A stretch of DNA of 23,731 bases. It comes from JAFLCM01 sp964510955. Lineage in GTDB: Bacteria > Planctomycetota > Phycisphaerae > Phycisphaerales > UBA1924. The stretch spans positions 1-23,731 of the forward strand of contig CAZEDW010000053.1 in assembly GCA_964510955.1 (NCBI GenBank), in the 5' to 3' direction. Both the position numbers and the translations under genes were made by a program. Shown piece after piece: positions 17,270 through 23,731 of the stretch. How positions within the stretch are numbered: the first letter of the stretch is position 1; each line of letters begins with the position of its first letter. The notes below the pieces were generated by a model, which saw nothing but the letters and a program-made list of their open reading frames with translations, was not told the DNA's origin and searched no databases.

Positions 17270-17554
17270 TCAGTCGCGCTCATCAGCCAGATACCGGCAG
17301 ATCCCCCGCGTCTCCCCCGACCGCACCCACCGCGCCTCCCCGCCCCGGGGCGTCTGCGCCATCTTCAAGTGGGCCAGGTACGCCGACAGCGCCTTCTCCG
17401 TGAACGCCTCCAGCAACTCCCGCGTCGCGCCGGGGTTCATCAGCCTGATCTGGACAATCGCCTGCTCCTTCACCGATCCCGCCCGCAGTTCGCCCTCGCC
17501 GCCTTCGCACACATCATCCAACACGCCGACCGACGAACCTGCGTACGCAACCAT
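17270..17554 (-). CDS. Small hypothetical protein, 94 residues
   Basis: I do not recognise this protein. Support for it being real: ATG 17554 has a strong GGAGG six bases upstream, and the product has a natural composition, with a predicted helical stretch (NPGATRELLEAFTEKALSAYLAHLKMA) in the middle and an amphipathic basic C-terminus. No signal peptide, membrane segment or metal motif is seen; it has two cysteines (C16 and C86). It precedes M2 on the same strand with a 259-bp gap that contains a 14-bp palindrome at 17050-17063, so co-transcription is uncertain. A plus-strand frame overlapping it (17175-17573) is Pro/Arg/Ser-rich and looks like a shadow. Confidence 0.55.
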   Translation of the reverse strand: MVAYAGSSVGVLDDVCEGGEGELRAGSVKEQAIVQIRLMNPGATRELLEAFTEKALSAYLAHLKMAQTPRGGEARWVRSGETRGICRYLADERD

Positions 17555-17710
17555 GCGGGACCTCCGTGTCTAGTGGTGTGAAACCTGCGCATCCGAAGGC
17601 TCCGCCCGCGTCGCGGCCACCACAATCGACCCATCCGCCGTCACCGCCACACCCTGTAACCACAAGAGACCCCCGATTGGGTGCCAGCCTTGGGCCCCAC
17701 ACAAGCCATA

Positions 17711-17724
17711 GTGGTCGAGTGGTC
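17711..17724. repeat. Inverted copy of the octamer motif
   Basis: GTGGTCGAGTGGTC is the exact reverse complement of 17812-17825, giving a 14-bp inverted repeat with arms about 87 bp apart. It holds two AGTGG motifs (17710-17714 and 17718-17722) at the same 8-bp spacing as the array downstream. Confidence 0.85.
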
Positions 17725-17784
17725 AGGTTGCGTGGTGCAGGGGGTAGGGGTCTCAAACAGTGCCGCTCTCATCTCGGCACTCAA

Positions 17785-17842
17785 CCACTTGGCCACTTGA
17801 CCACTCGACTCGACCACTCGACCACTTGACCACCCGACCACT
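17785..17842. repeat. 8-bp-period direct repeat array
   Basis: CCACT (once CCACC) occurs seven times, starting at 17785, 17793, 17801, 17814, 17822, 17830 and 17838. The step is 8 bp except for one step of 13. The consensus unit is about CCACTTGA or CCACTCGA. The array ends 18 bp before the ATG of the dehydrogenase, in the place of its 5' untranslated or promoter region. It may be a regulator-binding array or a simple slippage product. Confidence 0.85.
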
Positions 17843-17860
17843 TCCCCCCACCCTCCCTCC

Positions 17861-18919
17861 ATGAAGGCCGTCCTCCTCACCCGCCAAACACCCCCCGGTT
17901 CCCGCGTCGCCGACTCCATCGCCTCAGTCACCGACTGGCCCGACCCGCCGGCCCCTTCCGGGGGACAGGCCCTCATCCGCACCGAGTGCTCCGCCCTCAA
18001 CCACATGGACCTGTGGGTCGGCATGGGCATCCCCGGCGTCAACCTCACCTACCCGCGCATCTCCGGCTGCGACGCCTGCGGCATGATCGAGCAGGTCGGC
18101 CCCGGCGCCGACCCCGCCTGGCTCGGCCGGCGCGTCATCATCAATGCCGCCTACAACGTCAGCCGCCCCCTCCGCCCCAGTGACCCCCCCGCCACCAGCT
18201 ACATCCCCGACCTCGAACTGATCGGCGAGCACGTCCACGGGTTCCACTGCGAGCGCTTCCTCGCCCCCATCGACAACCTCGCCCCCGTCGGCGACTGGCC
18301 CGCCGACCAGGCCGCCGCCTTCGGCCTCACCTTCCTCACCGCCTGGAGCATGATGTGCGTCAAGGGGCACCTCCGCCCCGGCCAGAGCGTCCTCATCACC
18401 GGCATCGGCGGCGGCGTCGCCCTCGCCGCCCTCGCCATCGCCCGCTGGATGGCCTGCCCGGTCGCCGTGACAAGCCGCCACCAGTGGAAACTCGACCGCG
18501 CCAAAGCCCTCGGTGCCGAGCTGGGCATCCTCGACACCGGCGACGACTGGTCCAAGGAACTCCGCAAGTGGACCAACGGGCGCGGCGTCGACATGGCCGT
18601 CGACTCCACCGGCAAACCCACCCACCTCCCCTGCATCAAAAGCCTCGCCCGCGGCGGCGCCTTCGTCACCCCCGGCAACACCGCCGGCCCCAGCGCCACC
18701 ACAGACCTGGCCCGAATCTTCTGGAACCAGCTCCGAGTCCTCGGCTCCACCATGGGCACAAACGACGAGCTGCGCGAACTCGCCGCCCTCCTGCGCGCCG
18801 GCCGCCTGGCCCCCGTCGTCGATTCGGTCCACCCCTGGCGCGAGGCGAAGAAAGCCTGGGAAAGACTCGAAGCCGCCGAGCAGTTCGGCAAAGTGGTGAT
18901 CGATTGGCGCGGGGCGTAG
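17861..18919 (+). CDS. Medium-chain dehydrogenase/reductase (alcohol dehydrogenase / quinone oxidoreductase-like)
   Basis: A 352-residue cytoplasmic protein of typical MDR length. The N-terminal GroES-like catalytic domain includes TECSALNHMDLW (about 41-52) and GCDACGMIEQVG (69-80). The Rossmann domain carries the nucleotide-binding GIGGGVA at 181-187, followed by a helix and VAVTSRHQWKLDRAKALGAE, where S205-R206 at the end of strand 2 hint at NADP(H) preference (inference). The structural-zinc four-cysteine lobe of classical alcohol dehydrogenases is absent. The usual His-Glu pair of the catalytic zinc site is replaced by Cys-Asp (C70, D71), so zinc dependence is doubtful. Substrate unknown. 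ATG 17861 begins a standard MKAV start; no Shine-Dalgarno is visible, and the upstream bases are C-rich after the repeat array. No clear terminator follows. Confidence 0.85.
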   Translation: MKAVLLTRQTPPGSRVADSIASVTDWPDPPAPSGGQALIRTECSALNHMDLWVGMGIPGVNLTYPRISGCDACGMIEQVGPGADPAWLGRRVIINAAYNVSRPLRPSDPPATSYIPDLELIGEHVHGFHCERFLAPIDNLAPVGDWPADQAAAFGLTFLTAWSMMCVKGHLRPGQSVLITGIGGGVALAALAIARWMACPVAVTSRHQWKLDRAKALGAELGILDTGDDWSKELRKWTNGRGVDMAVDSTGKPTHLPCIKSLARGGAFVTPGNTAGPSATTDLARIFWNQLRVLGSTMGTNDELRELAALLRAGRLAPVVDSVHPWREAKKAWERLEAAEQFGKVVIDWRGA

Positions 18920-19133
18920 GCCTCCCCTAGCGCAAAGCCCCCACAGGCACAAAAAAGGCCATGTCTCCGGTGGCATCGCCACCCGCCGTCCCAACAGAGC
19001 CGGCGAAAGGAGCCACGGGAGCTGCGAGTCTCCTGGCGCAACGCGTTGAAGACAGGGAGGTTCATCGGGGCCACCCGTAAGGTCGCAGGAGGGGACGGCA
19101 CAACTCGTCGAGGCATGCGACAATGACATACCT
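18920..19133. other. Intergenic region upstream of the ATPase-nuclease/methyltransferase pair
   Basis: A 214-bp gap that should contain the promoter of the downstream module. Visible elements are an A6 run near 18951-18957, a small hairpin GGTGGC-ATC-GCCACC at 18969-18983, and a purine-rich AGGAGGGG about 40 bases before the ATPase start, too far to be its ribosome binding site. No -35/-10 pair could be assigned with confidence. Confidence 0.5.
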
Positions 19134-21689
19134 ATGGCCCAAGCACCCACCTTTGCGATCGCTGGGAAGAAAACGTCCGACATCGACGTACGCCTGAGCT
19201 ACAAGATCGTCGAACTGTTCTCCGAGGGTTTGTACGCGAGCCCCAACAAGGCAGTCGAGGAGCTGGTCGCCAACTCCTTCGACGCGGGCGCGCAGCGGGT
19301 GGCCGTTTTCCTGCCCACCGATTTCCATGAACAGGGAGCGACGATCGGCGTTCTCGACGACGGCGAAGGGATGGACGCCGAAGGGCTCAAACGACACTGG
19401 CTCATCGGCATCAGCAACAAGCGCGATCTCTCCAAGCTCCCCAAGGGGCGACAGCAAATCGGTAAGTTCGGCATCGGCAAGCTGGCGACGTACGTCCTCG
19501 CTTCTTGCTTCACGCACATCAGCAAGAAGGGCGGCAAGTATTACTCCACGTCGATGGACTATGGGAAGATCGACAAGCGAGTTGACGAGGGTGTAGAGCC
19601 AAAGACGCCGATCAAGATCGCGCTCCGGGAACTGACCGAGGACGAGGCCCAGGCGGCACTGAAGCCCTGGACCGACGCGGCGGCGTTCAAGGCGACGAGC
19701 ATCAAGTTGTTCGGAAGAGGGGCGACCGCATCATGGACGTTTGCGATTCTCTCCGACCTCAAGGAAAAGGTTCACGAGATTCAACGCGGCGTATTGGAGT
19801 GGGTGCTGCGCACAGCCTTGCCTCTTCGCGACGACTTCAACATCTACTTGGATGGCAACAAGTTAGAGGCGAGCAAGCTGGGGAAAGGCCGGTTGAAGAA
19901 ATGGGTGATCGGCAAAGACGTCAAGACGATCGACAAGCCGGCACCGAAAGGCCTGACCGAAAGTGAGGACACGAATCGACCAGGCACCGATCCTCACCGC
20001 TTTGGCCTGACCCACCAGACACTCGGGCGTGTCACGGGTTACATGGAACTGTACAAGGACGTGCTATCAGGCAAGTCGGATGCACTTGCTCGGAGTTACG
20101 GGATATTTGTCTACGTCCGTGAGCGGCTGGTGAACATTCTCGACGGTCATTTCGGTATCTCGCCGAACGATCTCAAACACGGCGTGTTCAATCGCTGGCG
20201 CCTCGTCGTTCACATGGAAGGCCTGAACGAAGAGATTAGAGCAAACCGCGAGACGCTTCGGGAAGGGCCGGTCCTGGTCGATGCTCAGAATCTGTTCAAG
20301 GCCCTCTTCAACTTGGCCCGTCAGCGATATGAGGAGCATGAAAGCGGAGAGGAGCCTGGAGCCTCTCTCGCCCGAAAGCTCGCGGGAAGCCCCGCGAGCA
20401 TTTCGCGTCGTCCCATCGTTGAGATGGCGCGGGCGGCTCTCGACGGCAAGGTCAAGTCGCGGTACATCGCCTTGCCTGCGGCGACCACGAAGTCCGAGCG
20501 AGAGAAACTCATTGCGGAAATAGAGTCCCGTGCTGAGACCCCGGAGTTGTTCGTAGCCGGGATCGACTTCGTATACAACGCGACAACCGATGACGGGATT
20601 GCGGTCTACGACGCCGTCACGGGACGATTGAGAATCAATGGCCTGCATCCGTTCGTTGGTGCATACTTCGACGAGTTCACAAGCAAGGCGAGCGGCCTCC
20701 CACTCGAGGTGTTCGCGCTCGCCGAGGTCGTGCTGGAATCGCAACTGCACCAAGCAGGACTCAAGCAGGATCAGATCAACGCGGTCATGACGTCTCGCGA
20801 TGAACTACTCCGGTATGTGGCACAAGATTCGGGACGGCGCAACTCCATGACCGTTGCCAATGCACTCCGGGACGCACGGAACGACGAGGCTCGCCTCGAG
20901 ATTGAAGTCGTCGAAGCGTTTAATAACCTGGGATTTGAGGCCACCCGAATCAGCGGCAGCGGTGAGCCAGATGGGGTAGCGACTGCAATTCTTGGCCCGG
21001 ACGAGGACGGGAAACCTCGCCGTTTTTCTTTGACGCTGGAGGCAAAGAGCAAAAGAGAGGATGGAAAGAAGGTTACAGCGGCGACTGTGAACATCTCGAC
21101 CATTGCTCGCCACCGGGATGACTACGAATGCGATCACGCATTGGTGGTGGGGCCGTCATTCCCGACTGCGAAAGGTGAGGATTCTGTGCTGGCCCAAGAG
21201 ATCAACAGGGACCGCAAGCCAGAAGCCGGAACGGGCAAGGTACGAACTATCACGCTCATCAATGTCGACGACTTGGCACGTCTGGTCCAGCTACGCCCGC
21301 TGAAGCGCCTGACACTGGATCGCATCCGCACGATGCTGAAAACGTGTCGCTTGCCCCAAGAATGCAAGGACTGGATTGATGCTGTTGAGCATGAGAGAGT
21401 TGCTAAGCCACCTTACGCCCAAATCGTCAAGGCGATTCACTCGTTGCAAAAAGATTTCGACATGGCAGCAGTCGAGTATGGCGCGCTGCGGGTTGCTCTG
21501 AGCAAAGACACGCCACCGTACAAAGTCGCTACCAACGATGAGTTGATTGAGTTGTGCAAGGCGATGGCCGCGATGACCGGTGGCGAAATGAGCGCGAGTC
21601 GGGACCGGGTCGAGTTGAACCAAAGCCCGGCGAACGTGTTGGCAGCGATTGAATCGGCCACCAAGGCTCACATTGCCGATAAGTGTTGA
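19134..21689 (+). CDS. GHKL-type ATPase fused to a PD-(D/E)xK nuclease domain, probable restriction or defence protein
   Basis: An 851-residue soluble protein. Residues about 15-250 form a Bergerat-fold (GHKL) ATPase: motif N VEELVANSFDAGA with E43, N47 and D50; G1 box DDGEGM (75-80); G2 box GKFGIGKLATY (110-120). This is the MutL/Hsp90/MORC pattern. A likely S5-type second domain follows to about 380 (NREDLR-like NRETLREG at 371-378). Residues about 583-700 fit a PD-(D/E)xK nuclease: helix acidic residues E591/E594, GEPDG with D613, then LTLEAKSK with E636 and K638. The C-terminal 150 residues are unassigned. GHKL ATPases joined to nucleases and beside DNA methylases are known from bacterial restriction-like systems related to eukaryotic MORC (Iyer and colleagues, 2008). 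It heads a pair with the methyltransferase 51 bp downstream. ATG 19134 is the first standard in-frame start; no clear Shine-Dalgarno. GC is lower than in its neighbours. Substrate DNA and trigger unknown. Confidence 0.85.
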   Translation: MAQAPTFAIAGKKTSDIDVRLSYKIVELFSEGLYASPNKAVEELVANSFDAGAQRVAVFLPTDFHEQGATIGVLDDGEGMDAEGLKRHWLIGISNKRDLSKLPKGRQQIGKFGIGKLATYVLASCFTHISKKGGKYYSTSMDYGKIDKRVDEGVEPKTPIKIALRELTEDEAQAALKPWTDAAAFKATSIKLFGRGATASWTFAILSDLKEKVHEIQRGVLEWVLRTALPLRDDFNIYLDGNKLEASKLGKGRLKKWVIGKDVKTIDKPAPKGLTESEDTNRPGTDPHRFGLTHQTLGRVTGYMELYKDVLSGKSDALARSYGIFVYVRERLVNILDGHFGISPNDLKHGVFNRWRLVVHMEGLNEEIRANRETLREGPVLVDAQNLFKALFNLARQRYEEHESGEEPGASLARKLAGSPASISRRPIVEMARAALDGKVKSRYIALPAATTKSEREKLIAEIESRAETPELFVAGIDFVYNATTDDGIAVYDAVTGRLRINGLHPFVGAYFDEFTSKASGLPLEVFALAEVVLESQLHQAGLKQDQINAVMTSRDELLRYVAQDSGRRNSMTVANALRDARNDEARLEIEVVEAFNNLGFEATRISGSGEPDGVATAILGPDEDGKPRRFSLTLEAKSKREDGKKVTAATVNISTIARHRDDYECDHALVVGPSFPTAKGEDSVLAQEINRDRKPEAGTGKVRTITLINVDDLARLVQLRPLKRLTLDRIRTMLKTCRLPQECKDWIDAVEHERVAKPPYAQIVKAIHSLQKDFDMAAVEYGALRVALSKDTPPYKVATNDELIELCKAMAAMTGGEMSASRDRVELNQSPANVLAAIESATKAHIADKC

Positions 21690-21740
21690 TCCCGTAGCCA
21701 GATCGCGGACCCTACAGTCATCGTCGAGGCCACACGCTGC

Positions 21741-22982
21741 ATGCTAAAGTCGCACAAAAAGACCATCTTCGAGACGCTGGGGCGAAACCCGATCCACCCT
21801 TTTCCCGCGCGCATGGCACCCGGTATTGCCCTCGATGCCCTCGGCGAGAGCGCGACTCCGCTCCGCGTTCTTGATCCGATGGCGGGCTCGGGCACGGTGC
21901 TTGCCGTCGCGCGTGCCAGGGGCCATCGGGCGATCGGCGTGGACCTTGATCCCCTTGCGGTCCTGCTTGCCGGCGTGTGGACGAGAACCGTTGATTCAGA
22001 GGCCGTTGCCGAGAAGGCTGCCGAGGTCTTGGATCGCGCAAAGGACGCGGCCCGCACACTGCCGTCCGGTTCGGCCTATCCCGCCGGAAGCGATGACGAT
22101 ACCCGCAAGTTCATCCGGTACTGGTTCGATGACTATGCGCGCGGCCAGTTGGCAGCCCTATCCGGCGCAATCAGCCGCGTGCGCGACGACGCAACCCGCG
22201 ATGTCCTCTGGTGTGGCTTTTCACGCCTCATCATCACCAAGAGTGCCGGGGCGTCGCTGGCGATGGACCTATCGCACAGCCGTCCGCACAAGGAGTTCAC
22301 GACCGCGCCGGTCAAGCCGTTCAATCGGTTCATCGCGGCGGTGGACGCGGTGGTATTCAACTGTCCACAGGCCAATACAGAGCGAGTTGGCCCGCCAGCA
22401 GTGGTGAATCAGGGCGATGCCCGGAAGCTGAACATTGAAGCGGCATCGATTGATCTCGTCCTGACCTCGCCGCCGTACCTCAACGCGATCGACTATATGC
22501 GGTGCAGCAAGTTTTCGCTCGTCTGGATGGGCTACAACGTGAACCAGTTGCGGGAGATTCGCGGCGAGAGCGTGGGCGCGGAGGCGTCGTCCGAGGAGGC
22601 GTTGGAGACGCCGTGGGTGCAGGCTCTCATCAAGCAGTTAGGGCTGAAACCCAAACTCTCGGCGCGCGATACGGGGCTACTGGCGCGATACGTCCTTGAC
22701 ATGGGCGACGCGTTGTCTGAGGTCTCGCGCGTGCTAAGAACCGGTGGGCGCGCCGTCTATGTGGTGGGCGATTCGACGGTGCGAGGAACGTTCGTCCGTA
22801 ACTCAGCAATCGTGGAAGCTGTCGCCGAGAGACATGGGCTTGTCCTGCACGAAAGGCGATCTCGTGCCTTGCCCGCGAATCGTCGGTATCTGCCACCGCC
22901 GAAGAGGGGGGCGGCTTCCGCGTCAATCGAGGGACGGATGCGACGCGAGGTTGTACTGGCGTTTACGAAGCCAACGAAGTGA
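21741..22982 (+). CDS. DNA methyltransferase of the N6-adenine/N4-cytosine (SPPY) type
   Basis: A 413-residue protein. An N-terminal motif X-like segment (HPFPARM, 19-25) is followed by motif I DPMAGSGT (45-52), the acidic strand-2 residues D68/D70, and catalytic motif IV TSPPY at 242-246. A final strand region (VLRTGGRAVYVVGD, 331-344) completes the fold. The roughly 190 residues between motifs I and IV may hold the target-recognition region, as in alpha-type enzymes. It would methylate an exocyclic amino group of adenine or cytosine in DNA; Ser in SPPY leans towards N4-cytosine, but this is not decisive. It lies directly behind the ATPase-nuclease gene, in the same frame after a single TGA, and probably protects host DNA from it. 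ATG 21741 is the only standard in-frame start after that stop; GAGG lies about 11 bases upstream. No T-rich terminator follows. Confidence 0.88.
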   Translation: MLKSHKKTIFETLGRNPIHPFPARMAPGIALDALGESATPLRVLDPMAGSGTVLAVARARGHRAIGVDLDPLAVLLAGVWTRTVDSEAVAEKAAEVLDRAKDAARTLPSGSAYPAGSDDDTRKFIRYWFDDYARGQLAALSGAISRVRDDATRDVLWCGFSRLIITKSAGASLAMDLSHSRPHKEFTTAPVKPFNRFIAAVDAVVFNCPQANTERVGPPAVVNQGDARKLNIEAASIDLVLTSPPYLNAIDYMRCSKFSLVWMGYNVNQLREIRGESVGAEASSEEALETPWVQALIKQLGLKPKLSARDTGLLARYVLDMGDALSEVSRVLRTGGRAVYVVGDSTVRGTFVRNSAIVEAVAERHGLVLHERRSRALPANRRYLPPPKRGAASASIEGRMRREVVLAFTKPTK

Positions 22983-23327
22983 CACACTGCGCAGGAACTG
23001 CCTCCGGCACCCCGGCTGCGGACACCCCAAACGCCGAAATAGCCACTCAGCGATTTACTTCCGAGCCGGGAGAGGCGCGCCAAGGCCGCCAACTCTCCCC
23101 GCTTCCCCGAATTAGCCACTAACCCCCCGCATCACCCCATCCCTGCGCAAAACCCAGCCGCCCCCTCCCCCCCGCATCAACTTTCACAAGACACCTCCAA
23201 CCCCCCACCGCCACACCACTTGTCCAAAGCCAAACAGCGTGCATAACCACCCCCGTGCGCAAAACCGCGTCCCGCGCCCCATAGGTAGAGGAGCGCGGCC
23301 CACCAACCCGCGCCCCTCGCCCCACGA

Positions 23328-23354
23328 CCCCCCCTCCCAAAAATCCGGGGGGGG
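23328..23354. other. C7/G8 hairpin
   Basis: Seven C and eight G flank a 12-base A-containing loop, giving a potential 7-bp all-GC stem. There is no T-run on either strand, so it is a weak terminator candidate; the homopolymer runs are also slippage- and error-prone. Confidence 0.4.
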
Positions 23355-23478
23355 CTCGGCACACCCGGAGCGCAAGGCTCAGGCCGACCATGGCGGCCCA
23401 ACCTCGCTCACTCCGGCTGCGCGCGGGGCACATCCGAATGAGTCTCGACATCCCGTGTTCCGATGTGTTGCATCGCAA

Positions 23479-23496
23479 GGCCGGCGAAAGCCGGCC
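23479..23496. repeat. GAAA-tetraloop hairpin, REP-like palindrome
   Basis: GGCCGGC-GAAA-GCCGGCC is a perfect 7-bp stem closed by a GNRA tetraloop. It sits in non-coding sequence with further GC-rich half-palindromes behind it. Similar short palindromes are often dispersed intergenic (REP-type) elements; whether it recurs in the genome cannot be seen here. Confidence 0.5.
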
Positions 23497-23731
23497 CGGC
23501 GCGCCGTGCCGTCACGCCGCGCCACACCCACGTCTGCATGCAGGCTTTCGCTTCAAGGTCCCACCGCTCTCGACCCACGCCCGTCCGTCTCAAGCCCGCC
23601 CCACGCCCGCCCACAGAATCTGACCGCCCGGCGACCCGCCGGCCCCGCGCTCGCATCGCGCACGCACGCCGATCGGTGCGTGCAGCCACCCAGGTTCGTG
23701 CAATCTTCCGGTCTGCAATCGCCCGACGCCG

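Larger units (their letters stand above)
17555..17860. other. Divergent intergenic region with repeats
   Basis: This 306-bp gap separates the small minus-strand gene from the plus-strand dehydrogenase and must hold both promoters. No convincing -35/-10 pair could be assigned by eye. Its right half contains the octamer array at 17785-17842 and a matching inverted copy at 17711-17724, described separately. No protein-like frame was found. Confidence 0.6.
22983..23731. other. Non-coding right edge, no gene seen
   Basis: In 749 bp no frame has a convincing protein. Minus-strand frames at 23119-23478 and 23408-23689 have skewed Arg/Gly/Ala/Trp composition and no good start signal. The segment 23120-23345 is extremely C-rich on the plus strand. 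An imperfect direct repeat of about 17 bases (CCGAAATAGCCACT and CCGAATTAGCCACT cores) lies near 23034 and 23107. Two hairpins are listed separately. A gene running off the right edge cannot be excluded. Confidence 0.55.

Noticed and set aside
17785..17842. CRISPR array
   Set aside because: The repeat unit is 8 bp with no unique spacers and no cas genes nearby; it is a simple tandem repeat.
18961..19080. Short frame of 39 codons in the gap before the ATPase-nuclease gene
   Set aside because: It starts with ATG but has no ribosome binding site and a Pro/Ala-rich, unrecognised product; considered as a control protein for the restriction module but lacks any helix-turn-helix pattern.
23034..23121. 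Direct repeats as attachment sites of the defence island
   Set aside because: The two copies are short and imperfect, both lie on the same side of the module, and no matching copy was noticed upstream of 19134.
23119..23478. Minus-strand frame of 119 codons at the right edge
   Set aside because: Gly/Arg/Trp-rich product from reading C-runs, no ribosome binding site, no recognisable domain.

Overview
The window is a high-GC bacterial segment that most resembles a planctomycete of the Phycisphaerae type. This is inferred from five secreted proteins ending in a short dockerin-like domain (GDxNxDGxxNTxDL, twice) closed by a terminal cysteine, from a membrane protein with a CxxC...CxxC zinc ribbon of the kind common in Planctomycetota, and from very C/G-rich third codon positions. 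No rRNA, tRNA, CRISPR array, transposase or integrase was recognised.

Layout. Bases 1-263 hold a G-rich tract and no gene. Bases 264-1207 (minus) carry two overlapping genes, a DinB/YfiT-like protein and a two-helix zinc-ribbon membrane protein. Divergent from them, 1319-3679 (plus) encodes a secreted Asp-box beta-propeller with an Ig-like and a dockerin-like domain. It converges on a TolC-like outer-membrane lipoprotein (3710-5521, minus). A class I methyltransferase (5615-6355, plus) diverges from the TolC gene.

Bases 6451-17010 are a minus-strand cluster of four large exported proteins in the order metalloprotease, family P, family P, metalloprotease (M1, P1, P2, M2 by coordinate). M1 and M2 are metzincin-like proteases with HEHGHG zinc sites. 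P1 and P2 are paralogues of a secreted family I cannot assign. All four end in the same dockerin-like domain, and three of them also carry FN3-like modules. The last 165 bp of P2 and M2 are identical base for base, pointing to recent conversion or copying of a C-terminal cassette. GC-rich hairpins follow M1, P2 and M2, so these genes may be separate transcription units. A small unknown gene (17270-17554, minus) lies upstream of M2. A gap with an 8-bp-period repeat array precedes a medium-chain dehydrogenase/reductase (17861-18919, plus).

Bases 19134-22982 (plus) are the most distinctive part: an 851-residue protein joining an N-terminal GHKL (MutL/Hsp90/MORC-like) ATPase to a PD-(D/E)xK nuclease domain, followed 51 bp later by a SPPY-type DNA methyltransferase. 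The region is visibly less GC-rich than its neighbours. It looks like a horizontally acquired two-gene restriction-modification or anti-phage module. The last 749 bp hold no convincing gene, only C-rich sequence and a GAAA-tetraloop hairpin.
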